Shown here in pieces: positions 1 to 5,267 of a stretch of 7,230 bases of DNA. The position numbers and the translations under genes are program-made. Position 1 is the stretch's first letter. Each line of letters begins with the position of its first letter. This stretch comes from Candidatus Lambdaproteobacteria bacterium (lineage in GTDB: Bacteria > SAR324 > NAC60-12), in contig DTUH01000188.1 of NCBI GenBank assembly GCA_012964265.1, positions 1-7,230 on the forward strand. Direction: 5' to 3'. The notes under the pieces were generated by a model that saw only the letters and a list, made by a program, of their open reading frames with translations, did no database searches and was not told where the DNA came from.

Positions 1-215
1 GCATTGACTCTGAAATAGCGGTCCTCCATATTTTGTGTACGGACACGCTCCTTTTGCAAAAGTTCTTCAGTAGATTCAACTTCAAGCTTATCTGTGGAAG
101 TCTCGGAAACGTCTGCTTCTATCACTTCCTTCAAATCTTCTTTCTCGCTTGCTTTTTTTTGCTTGTTCCTTTTCTGCTTTTTTTCTACGGTTTCTTTCCG
201 TTTTTTAGCGCTCAT
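1..215 (-). CDS. grpE: GrpE nucleotide exchange factor, N-terminal part (cut by window edge)
   Basis: GrpE releases ADP from DnaK in the cytoplasmic Hsp70 cycle. Only the first 71 codons lie in the window; the gene runs off the left edge. The start is ATG at 215, 19 bases after the hrcA stop, with only a weak AAAG ribosome site, so translation may depend on hrcA. Residues 1-30 are a highly charged, lysine-rich tail (starting MSAKKRKETVEKKQ), as is common and poorly conserved in GrpE. From about residue 48 the chain enters the start of the long GrpE coiled coil, ending in MEDRYFRVN, which matches the family's conserved stretch just before the FENYRKR-type motif. Identity rests on this stretch plus the hrcA-grpE order, which is classical in CIRCE-controlled operons; dnaK or dnaJ probably follow outside the window. 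Confidence 0.88.
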   Translation of the reverse strand, partial: MSAKKRKETVEKKQKRNKQKKASEKEDLKEVIEADVSETSTDKLEVESTEELLQKERVRTQNMEDRYFRVN

Positions 216-234
216 GACGTCTTTATAAATATAT

Positions 235-1320
235 TCAATCGTAAGATTGTTCGGTAATAGTTTTTGACAATATTGTAGCTGTATAATCGACCATTGAAAT
301 TATGCTTTTGTAATCCATACTTGTAGGCCCGACAACACCGATTGAACCCAACACGTTTTGATTGTTGCGATAACTGGCTGTTATGAGTGAACAGCCATGC
401 AATTGTTTCAAGTCGTTTTCAATACCAATGTAAATATGAACACCTTTATGTTTCATTGAATCGTCCAGAACTTTCATAATTGCGCTTTTTTGATCAAAAG
501 CATCAATTAACATCCGGACTGAAGACTGTTCGTGAAAATGTGAATCGAGCAACAGGTTCATTTGACCGTCAATCAGCATTTCACCTGGCTGATTTAACTC
601 AAAAGCTTTTTTCCCTAAACGAACTGCATGAGCTAAAAGATCGTGATATCGGGTACGGTCATCCACCATGCTCTGATGGATTTCTTCCCGTATTTCCTTC
701 ATTGAATGGTCTTTGAACTTGTCGTTCAGGAATTCTGCAACTGAATTAAGAAATTCCTGAGACTGGCTTTCCTTGGTAAAAATTATTTTGTCTCGCACAA
801 CTCCTGCTTTTGTGACTAGAATGACAAGAATTCTGTCTTCAGAAATTTTTATTAATTCAATGCGTTGAAGCCGACTGACTGAAGCCTTGGGAGTGCTCAC
901 TACACAAGCAAACTTTGTAAGTTCAGCCAGCATGCGAACAGTCTCAGCCAATATAGCCTCTATTTGAGATCCTTGTTCATTGGAAACTTGAGAAATTTTC
1001 TGTTTAATCTGCTCAGGAACACTGGGTGGGGTAGCTAAGGAATTGACATAAAATCGGTAGGCTTTATCAGTTGGAACACGTCCTGCTGAGGTGTGGCTCT
1101 GGATTAGATAGCCCAATTCTGCCAAATCAGACATTATGTTTCTAATCGTAGCAGGAGAGAGCGCAACTCCAATCGATTTAGAAAGTGTGCGTGAACCAAT
1201 TGGTTCGGACGATTGAATATAATTTTCAATGATGCTATTAAGCACTAACTGCGCGCGTTCATTCAATACCAAACTATGCCGGACTCCTTTTTTTTCAATA
1301 CCTATAAGCGTTTTTATCAA
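235..1320 (-). CDS. hrcA: Heat-inducible transcription repressor HrcA
   Basis: HrcA is the repressor that binds CIRCE and shuts off grpE/dnaK/groE-type operons until heat stress occupies the chaperonin it needs for folding. The 361-residue protein is complete (family usually about 340-350). The N-terminal winged helix covers about residues 24-95, with the conserved stretches LNERAQLVLNSIIENYI, GSRTLSKS and LSPATIRNIMSDLAELGYL and then HTSAGRVPTDKAYRFYV. The C-terminal domain ends in the typical GVVGPTSMDYKSIISMVDYTA. The start is TTG at 1320, chosen because a strong GGAGG (1328-1332) sits 7 bases upstream and no ATG precedes the conserved domain; it gives about 17 extra residues before LVLNERAQ. 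A CIRCE element lies in its own leader, so autoregulation is expected. Identification is secure. Confidence 0.97.
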   Translation of the reverse strand: MIKTLIGIEKKGVRHSLVLNERAQLVLNSIIENYIQSSEPIGSRTLSKSIGVALSPATIRNIMSDLAELGYLIQSHTSAGRVPTDKAYRFYVNSLATPPSVPEQIKQKISQVSNEQGSQIEAILAETVRMLAELTKFACVVSTPKASVSRLQRIELIKISEDRILVILVTKAGVVRDKIIFTKESQSQEFLNSVAEFLNDKFKDHSMKEIREEIHQSMVDDRTRYHDLLAHAVRLGKKAFELNQPGEMLIDGQMNLLLDSHFHEQSSVRMLIDAFDQKSAIMKVLDDSMKHKGVHIYIGIENDLKQLHGCSLITASYRNNQNVLGSIGVVGPTSMDYKSIISMVDYTATILSKTITEQSYD

Positions 1321-1350
1321 AAGATAGCCTCCATAATCGTTTTATTAGCA

Positions 1351-1377
1351 TTAGCACTCAGTAGATGGTAGTGCTAA
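1351..1377 (-). promoter_or_regulatory. CIRCE operator (HrcA binding site)
   Basis: The site reads TTAGCACTC, nine spacer bases, then TAGTGCTAA. The consensus is TTAGCACTC-N9-GAGTGCTAA, so only one base of one arm deviates. It lies 31 bases upstream of the hrcA TTG, directly downstream of a -10 box, so bound HrcA would cover the transcription start. As DNA it is a near-palindrome, so strand is given for the operon it controls. Confidence 0.96.
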
Positions 1378-1379
1378 TA

Positions 1380-1408
1380 ATTTAACAATTTTTGGAGGAA
1401 TAAGTCAA
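1380..1408 (-). promoter_or_regulatory. Sigma70-like promoter of hrcA-grpE
   Basis: On the minus strand a -35 box TTGACT (1403-1408) is followed after exactly 17 bases by TTAAAT (1380-1385, 4 of 6 consensus bases). Transcription would begin inside the CIRCE element, the usual arrangement for HrcA repression. The -35 is strong, the -10 weaker; the positional fit with CIRCE is the main support. Confidence 0.75.
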
Positions 1409-1470
1409 GCAAAAGATAACATCTGACAAATATTAGGAGATATAATGACAGATATTACGAATAAAAGATT

Positions 1471-1489
1471 AACTCATCGCCTATGAGTT
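1471..1489 (-). terminator. Weak hairpin, possible terminator of the 3091-1524 unit
   Basis: AACTCAT and ATGAGTT form a perfect 7-bp stem with a 5-base loop. On the minus strand it lies 34 bases after the stop of the 117-residue gene and is followed by the T-rich AATCTTTTATTC. The stem is AT-rich and the T tract is interrupted, so termination efficiency is doubtful. Its position just before the hrcA promoter makes sense for insulating two minus-strand units. Confidence 0.4.
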
Positions 1490-1523
1490 CACAGAAATGA
1501 AATTAGAGGTAACCAAAGGTTTA

Positions 1524-1877
1524 TTAGAAGTGATTTCTCTTTTTACGGGATTCGAGGAACAAATCGATAAGGCTTCGATATTTCTTTATCAGTTCATCTT
1601 GTTCTTTAAACGATTGAATTTTCATTAATTTTAATTTTGAATCCTGCGACTTAAAGGTGGAAATGTGGCTTAAAACCCAGGCTTCCTGACTCAAATTTAT
1701 AAAAAACATTTTTTCGGATTCACCTTCAGCTTGCCCCTCATAGCTAAACCGGAGTACTATTCGGCCACGCTGTTCCCCCGTCCAATAGTGGATAAAACCC
1801 AGTTCAGGGTGTTCCAAGTCACCTTCAACAGCACTGGGCCAATTCTCTTTGATTTCTTCTTCCTCAATCTTCCTCAT
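1524..1877 (-). CDS. Hypothetical small soluble protein, 117 residues
   Basis: I do not recognise this family. The product is hydrophilic, with no signal peptide, membrane helix or cysteine. It starts with an acidic stretch (MRKIEEEEIKENWPSAVEGD), has an aromatic central part (LGFIHYWTGEQRGRIVLRFSYEG, about residues 26-48) that reads like beta strands, and ends in a charged, probably helical segment (about 90-114) with basic residues. ATG at 1877 is the only sensible start, since the next Met is at residue 57; there is no Shine-Dalgarno sequence. It begins 14 bases after the stop of the upstream membrane-protein gene on the same strand, so cotranscription and perhaps translational coupling are likely. 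It could be a cytoplasmic partner of that protein, but nothing in its sequence shows that. Confidence 0.65.
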   Translation of the reverse strand: MRKIEEEEIKENWPSAVEGDLEHPELGFIHYWTGEQRGRIVLRFSYEGQAEGESEKMFFINLSQEAWVLSHISTFKSQDSKLKLMKIQSFKEQDELIKKYRSLIDLFLESRKKRNHF

Positions 1878-1891
1878 TTTTAAAGCAAAAT

Positions 1892-3091
1892 TTATAGTGC
1901 AAATAATAGTTGCTGAGCGCTTTTACGCGTTTCCAGATCAGAAAATCTATAAACTGACCTATCCATCCAATAATGTAAAAACCCACTCGCAAGGCCAATT
2001 CCCACTAGAAAAGTATACCATTCAGAGTTCTGCAACCAACCCATAAAAGCAGGAAAGAATTGTTCGCTGTAACGTCCTCCGACTGACACCGCTTCGATTT
2101 CAAAAATCGGAGTCATGATAACAGAAAAAGCACATAGGAAAAGTAGTACCAACCAGGGTTTCAAAAAAGGTTTTTCTGAGGACTTTTTTACGAAAACGGT
2201 TCTATTCTTATAACCCTGATGAACATCATTTCCTCCCATGTGGGCTGCCAGACCTAATGCCACCATCCAGTGCTGTAGTGTCCAAAGCATCAGAAACTGA
2301 AATGGATCCAGCTGAAACGCGGCCACGACCATCAAACCAACACCTAAAATATACATAATTCTTGGAAGCCCGGAATCTTGAAGCCATGCATTGCGAATCA
2401 TGAAAATAGTGATTCCGATGACAAACAGTGTCCCAAAGCGTTGCAACAAAGAAATCTCCTCAAGTCCCCAATTTGGGAGTAGCATTGTCAAAATCTGTTT
2501 TTCCTGTAAATACGACGTTCCATGCAAAAGCTCCGCAATTATAACAAGTGCTCCTCCCACTCCCCAACAAAAAATGCGATCCTGTTTTTTGGCAGAAGGT
2601 ACGGATTCAGGGTTCCAGCGGTGATGATAGAGTCTGAGTATTCCATAGTGCTGAGCAGCAAAATGATGCACTCCCCAGGCAAAATCGATCAGAAGCAAGC
2701 AGAGAATTCTTTCCGGAAGAGGAACAGGAAGTATATCCTCAGGAATGAAAAGTACAGCAAAAACAGCTAAGCCAAGTAAGACCGGAAGAATCACAAAACG
2801 ATTCAATTGATTACGACAAAGTGGCCTGTAAGCACGAGTACCCCATGCTAAATAAAATGAGCTAAAACGGTGAGAAATCCAGAATAGAAAAACTGCAGCA
2901 GCATAAAACATTTCCTGCACCGGCAAAGAATTTACCAGGAGCATGAGGAGCGTCAACCAAATTCCTGAGTGAAACCAAAAAATATCCCAGGCAGGAGTTC
3001 TGACCCAACTATTTGAATTGACTGCAACCGTTTTATTGAGGGGAAACTGAAAAAATTTTCTGGAAAATAATAATTCCATCGATTTGTGCAA
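1892..3091 (-). CDS. Polytopic membrane protein with conserved-looking histidine clusters
   Basis: This is an integral membrane protein of up to 399 residues with about ten hydrophobic segments (roughly 40-57, 62-80, 98-117, 127-150, 173-190, 218-233, 244-262, 266-286, 311-330 and 357-375). Histidines sit in or at the ends of helices: WFHSG (41), ISHRF (74), GVHHFAAQHYG (142, 143, 148), LYHHR (156-157), LQHW (274), AAHM (284) and LHYWMD (373). This pattern recalls membrane di-iron or haem enzymes such as desaturase/hydroxylase-like or carotenoid-cleaving families, but I cannot match a known signature, so function is unassigned. The frame opens with TTG at 3091; ATG at 3079 (residue 5) is an equally good start. 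Neither has a clear ribosome site. A promoter lies about 50 bases upstream and the 117-residue gene follows after 14 bases. Confidence 0.8.
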   Translation of the reverse strand: MHKSMELLFSRKFFQFPLNKTVAVNSNSWVRTPAWDIFWFHSGIWLTLLMLLVNSLPVQEMFYAAAVFLFWISHRFSSFYLAWGTRAYRPLCRNQLNRFVILPVLLGLAVFAVLFIPEDILPVPLPERILCLLLIDFAWGVHHFAAQHYGILRLYHHRWNPESVPSAKKQDRIFCWGVGGALVIIAELLHGTSYLQEKQILTMLLPNWGLEEISLLQRFGTLFVIGITIFMIRNAWLQDSGLPRIMYILGVGLMVVAAFQLDPFQFLMLWTLQHWMVALGLAAHMGGNDVHQGYKNRTVFVKKSSEKPFLKPWLVLLFLCAFSVIMTPIFEIEAVSVGGRYSEQFFPAFMGWLQNSEWYTFLVGIGLASGFLHYWMDRSVYRFSDLETRKSAQQLLFAL

Positions 3092-3136
3092 AAGATTAAA
3101 TTTTCAAACTTCAGATAAATTGATAAATAGTTTTTA

Positions 3137-3165
3137 ATTATCTCATATTTCCCATGTGGGCTCAA
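3137..3165 (-). promoter_or_regulatory. Probable promoter of the histidine-rich membrane protein gene
   Basis: On the minus strand TTGAGC (3160-3165, 4 of 6) and GATAAT (3137-3142, 5 of 6) are separated by exactly 17 bases. Transcription would begin near 3130, about 40-50 bases before the candidate start codons. A 10-base palindrome, CCCATGTGGG (3151-3160), fills part of the spacer and overlaps the -35 by one base. A separate TATAAT hexamer occurs further upstream at 3222-3227 without a matching -35. Confidence 0.5.
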
Positions 3166-3243
3166 GTTCTGAACCTTGATGAGTGGAAGTTCTTTGCGGG
3201 ATTTATATTGGTAAAAGGAATATTATAAATTGAAAACAACGAA

Positions 3244-3294
3244 CCGCGCCTTAAAACCGGACGGAGGGAAGGAGTAACCGGTTCCTTAGCGCGG
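3244..3294 (-). terminator. Two-part GC-rich hairpin, terminator-like, behind the His/Met-rich gene
   Basis: CCGCGC (3244-3249) pairs with GCGCGG (3289-3294), and AACCGG (3255-3260) pairs with CCGGTT (3278-3283). The two 6-bp stems are separated by symmetrical 5-base internal loops and capped by a 17-base loop. On the minus strand the structure starts 14 bases after the stop at 3309 and is followed by the U-rich TTCGTTGTTTTC, which is the arrangement of an intrinsic terminator. The long purine/pyrimidine-biased loop is unusual for one. A structured RNA or a dispersed palindromic repeat is an alternative. Confidence 0.5.
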
Positions 3295-3308
3295 CTGTCA
3301 AGCGTGTA

Positions 3309-3875
3309 TTATTCTGTAACGCTAGCTTTTGCTTTTGGACTGTGATGTCCAGTACCCATGTGAGATAAAATGGCATCGGCCTCTTTCTGGGTGATACGAC
3401 CTTCATCAGCGGCATTCTTGATGATGAGAACCATTTTAGTGTGCATCGATGTTTCCATCTTGTCTAAATTGATGTCGTATTTTTGCATAAGTGCCCTCAT
3501 GGAATGCGTCTTTGTGTCCTGCTCAATTTGCTCGACTGTTTGGCCGCTCAATTCGGCAAGAACCTCTGTATGCATTGTTTGCATTTCATTCCGCAACAAG
3601 CGTCCCGTCCCCATCATTTCCATCATTTCTGAACCGCTTGACATTTCTCCACGGTGACCACGCTGATGCATTCCGGAAGAGTGCTCAGCTTTCCCCTGCC
3701 ACTAGTGTCCAAGCTGACTGCTGCCTCCTTGGTGCATTTCAGAATTATGCCGGAACATTCCGTCATTTCCACCGTGATGTGCTTCTTCACCCCAGCCATG
3801 TGTCAGAGCTACTCCACCTGCAAGAACACTTGTACCGATGATACCACCGGGAATATATTTGACTAACTTTTTCAT
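3309..3875 (-). pseudogene. Secreted His/Met-rich (probable metal-binding) protein, interrupted by TAG
   Basis: Read from ATG 3875, the frame encodes a secreted-type protein of about 188 codons but has an in-frame TAG at 3702-3704 (codon 58). Before the stop come a signal peptide (MKKLVKYIPGGIIGTSVLAG, about residues 1-26) and a His/Gly/Met-rich segment (EEAHHGGNDG, RHNSEMHQGG). After the stop the same composition continues (MHQRGHRGEM, EMMEMMG) and leads into a helical domain ending in ADEGRITQKEADAILSHMG, a motif type common in small periplasmic proteins with repeated helical hairpins. Continuity of composition across the TAG shows one original gene. A ribosome site AAGGA (3887-3891) precedes ATG 3875. 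The downstream ATG 3671 could give a 120-residue product, but without export signal. Copper or other soft-metal binding is inferred from His/Met content only. Confidence 0.75.
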
Positions 3876-3917
3876 AATACTTTTATTCCTTAGAAGTTAA
3901 TTGTTGATAACGCCAAA

Positions 3918-3930
3918 AGACACCATGTCT
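3918..3930. promoter_or_regulatory. Small palindrome, candidate operator
   Basis: AGACA, three bases, TGTCT: perfect 5-base half sites. It lies in the untranslated leader of the His/Met-rich gene, just downstream of its predicted transcription start, where a bound repressor could block elongation or a leader hairpin could form. No regulator can be named from the sequence, and a 10-base match of this kind can occur by chance. Confidence 0.25.
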
Positions 3931-3945
3931 CTTGACTTGGATTCA

Positions 3946-3954
3946 AGTATATCA
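3946..3954 (-). promoter_or_regulatory. Extended -10 promoter of the His/Met-rich gene
   Basis: The minus strand reads TGATATACT, a TGn extension plus TATACT (5 of 6 consensus bases). No good -35 lies at 16-18 bases, which extended -10 promoters tolerate; weak recognition alone would also suit activation by a response regulator. The start would fall near 3938, about 60 bases before ATG 3875. Confidence 0.4.
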
Positions 3955-4103
3955 ATACAATGTGAAGCAAATTTGAAGGAATTATGGGAAAGTTGTGAAG
4001 AAATCAAAGTACAATAAAAAATCTAAATCCCGGCTTCCCAACTTCAATTTATACAAAACAAATTAGACAAACTTCTTGAGCATAACGTGTTACTCCTATA
4101 AAG

Positions 4104-4109
4104 TATAAT
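4104..4109 (+). promoter_or_regulatory. Possible -10 box for the cytochrome unit
   Basis: A perfect TATAAT lies 155 bases before the cytochrome start. The hexamer 17 bases upstream (CATAAC) is a poor -35; TTGAGC at 4076-4081 pairs better with the overlapping TATAAA at 4097-4102 but with a short 15-base spacer. An activator-dependent promoter would be consistent with this, but the call is weak. Confidence 0.3.
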
Positions 4110-4264
4110 TCAGGTTTTAATATTTTTCGAAACCAGACAACCCTCCTCTTTTTGCTCAAAAAAACAACTAACTTGATTTGAGTGTTTCCTTTGCCGCCTT
4201 TGCTTCATAGAAAACATAAATTTTGAAAAGAAAAAAACAAGATATAAGCTGACAAAGGAAATTT

Positions 4265-4768
4265 ATGAAAAAAAAGCAAAAAAGCAAAGCAGGTCAAAAA
4301 ACAAAAAAAGGACAAACCAAGTCCAAAAGGAAAGAACCACTTTGGATGTGGGCCGGTCTGGGGATTTGCATAGTTATAGGAGTAACAGCATATTTTTATT
4401 ATCAACCGCCGGACTCTCTTTCCGCATCAGCAACACCTACGCAAATTAAACTTGGTGAAAAACTATTTGCAGAAAATTGTCTGAGTTGTCACGGTTCAGG
4501 TGCAAGAGGTGAAAATCCCGCTCAATCCCGAGGTGGACAAAAAGCCGATGGAAGTTACCTGGCTCCGGCCTTAAACGGTACGGGACATGCCTGGCACCAT
4601 CCTAATGAAATGCTTTTCTCAACAGTAAAAGATGGTTCCGTTGCAAAAGATTCCACTATGCTTGGCTTCAAGGAAAAACTATCAGATGATGATATTGTGG
4701 CAGTGCTTCAATACGTTAAATCCCTGTGGCCGGATGAAATTCAAGTGAGACATGCAATGCGTCCTTAG
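4265..4768 (+). CDS. Membrane-anchored monohaem c-type cytochrome with lysine-rich tail
   Basis: The 167-residue product has one haem-c site, CLSCH (residues 72-76, haem-linking Cys72 and Cys75, axial His76), and a likely second axial ligand Met132 in STMLGFKEKLSDDD, followed by a C-terminal helix (AVLQYVKSLWP) as in class I cytochromes c. An uncleaved anchor spans about residues 26-46, placing the haem domain outside the cytoplasmic membrane. Residues 1-24 would stay in the cytoplasm and include 11 Lys and 1 Arg. A GHAWHHPNEM segment (107-116) adds three histidines near the haem domain. ATG 4265 has AAGGA (4255-4259) 5 bases upstream. It would carry electrons in a periplasmic redox chain; the partner is unknown. 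The next gene follows after 58 bases on the same strand. Confidence 0.92.
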   Translation: MKKKQKSKAGQKTKKGQTKSKRKEPLWMWAGLGICIVIGVTAYFYYQPPDSLSASATPTQIKLGEKLFAENCLSCHGSGARGENPAQSRGGQKADGSYLAPALNGTGHAWHHPNEMLFSTVKDGSVAKDSTMLGFKEKLSDDDIVAVLQYVKSLWPDEIQVRHAMRP

Positions 4769-4772
4769 TCAA

Positions 4773-4795
4773 CCTCTTTGAAGCGCTTCAAGAGG
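4773..4795 (+). other. Intercistronic hairpin
   Basis: CCTCTT pairs with AAGAGG and GAAGC faces GCTTC, with a single bulged T at 4779. It starts 4 bases after the cytochrome stop. No T tract follows (AAATCAAGC), so it is not a convincing intrinsic terminator; an mRNA-stability or processing hairpin between two cotranscribed genes fits better. Confidence 0.45.
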
Positions 4796-4826
4796 AAATC
4801 AAGCAAATGCTGAAATAGAGTCTGTC

Positions 4827-5267
4827 ATGCAAAGATTAATAGAAATCAGTTACAGGGAATGGTTCATTTCTTTGAGTATCACAGTTGCAACATTTTTGTT
4901 GTTTGATACTGTAACCGCACTTTGGAGTAATCCTTTTTTCATCCGCATGACTGAAGTCTCGGACTTGGATTATGTCATCCTCGGTTTTGAAACAATTTTG
5001 ATCGGTCTTTTCTTCGGTATACGAGCGCAGAAATGTGCCGTTAAAAAAACTGGTTTCGGAGGAATTTTCGGATTTCTTGGCTTCGGCTGTTCGCTTTGCA
5101 ACAAACTGCTTTTACTACTTTTTGGCTCCAGTTTTCTGCTCACTTATTTTGAACCGATTCGTTATTACGTTGGAGTAACAGGAATTCTTATTTTTTCTTT
5201 TGCCCTTTTTCAGAAATTATCACTACCTGTATTGGATCATGCTGAGATTAAAACGGATGACCACTGA
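4827..5267 (+). CDS. Four-helix membrane protein with CSLCNK motif
   Basis: The 146-residue product has four predicted membrane helices (about 12-33, 47-66, 84-107 and 112-130) and a short charged C-terminal tail. The start of helix 3 carries GFGCSLCNKLLLLLFG, with Cys88 and Cys91 in a CxxCNK arrangement after a glycine-rich turn (GFGGIFGFLGFG); a further Cys70 follows helix 2. From memory, small membrane proteins with CPxCNK-type motifs followed by a LTYF.P segment occur in other bacteria, but I do not know an established function. The CxxC could bind a metal or exchange disulfides. Its position behind a cytochrome c and near a His/Met-rich protein suits either. The ribosome site is weak (AGAG, 4817-4820). 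It ends convergently with the damaged response-regulator gene. Confidence 0.82.
   Translation: MQRLIEISYREWFISLSITVATFLLFDTVTALWSNPFFIRMTEVSDLDYVILGFETILIGLFFGIRAQKCAVKKTGFGGIFGFLGFGCSLCNKLLLLLFGSSFLLTYFEPIRYYVGVTGILIFSFALFQKLSLPVLDHAEIKTDDH

Larger units (their letters stand above)
3876..4264. other. Gene-free divergent promoter region
   Basis: These 389 bases separate the minus-strand His/Met-rich gene from the plus-strand cytochrome gene. I see no credible coding frame. It is AT-rich and holds an extended -10 for the minus gene, a palindrome in its leader, and a perfect TATAAT on the plus strand. The remaining central part (about 3960-4075) shows no structure I can name. Confidence 0.6.

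Noticed and set aside
33..257. Hydrophobic plus-strand frame opposite grpE.
   Set aside because: It is the complement of lysine-rich grpE codons (AAA/AAG read as Phe/Leu); the minus-strand reading matches GrpE.
1445..1486. A 13-codon plus-strand frame preceded by AGGAG at 1435-1439, ending within the 1471-1489 hairpin, resembling a leader peptide.
   Set aside because: No plus-strand gene follows; the next sequence is antisense to the 117-residue gene. One good ribosome-like site in an intergenic region is expected by chance.
1498..1626. A 42-codon plus-strand frame starting MKLEVTKGLLEV.
   Set aside because: It is antisense to the C-terminus of the 117-residue gene, has no ribosome site, and the minus-strand frame is far longer.
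2236..2245. CCCATGTGGG repeated at 3151-3160 as a possible repeat family.
   Set aside because: The first copy encodes conserved-looking AAHM residues inside a gene, and two short copies do not make a repeat family.
2953..3165. A 70-codon minus-strand frame overlapping the start of the histidine-rich membrane protein gene, considered as a frameshifted N-terminus.
   Set aside because: It has no signal peptide or helix continuous with the main frame, and the promoter at 3137-3165 would lie inside it.
3244..3294. Integron attC site.
   Set aside because: The GTTRRRY and RYYYAAC core sites are not placed as required, and no integrase or cassette array is present.
4205..4405. Minus-strand hydrophobic 66-codon frame opposite the cytochrome start.
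   Set aside because: It is a shadow of the lysine-rich tail; the plus strand has a ribosome site and a clear cytochrome c.
4773..4795. Rho-independent terminator between the cytochrome and the CxxCNK membrane protein genes.
   Set aside because: No T tract follows on the plus strand, and both genes are on the same strand only 58 bases apart.
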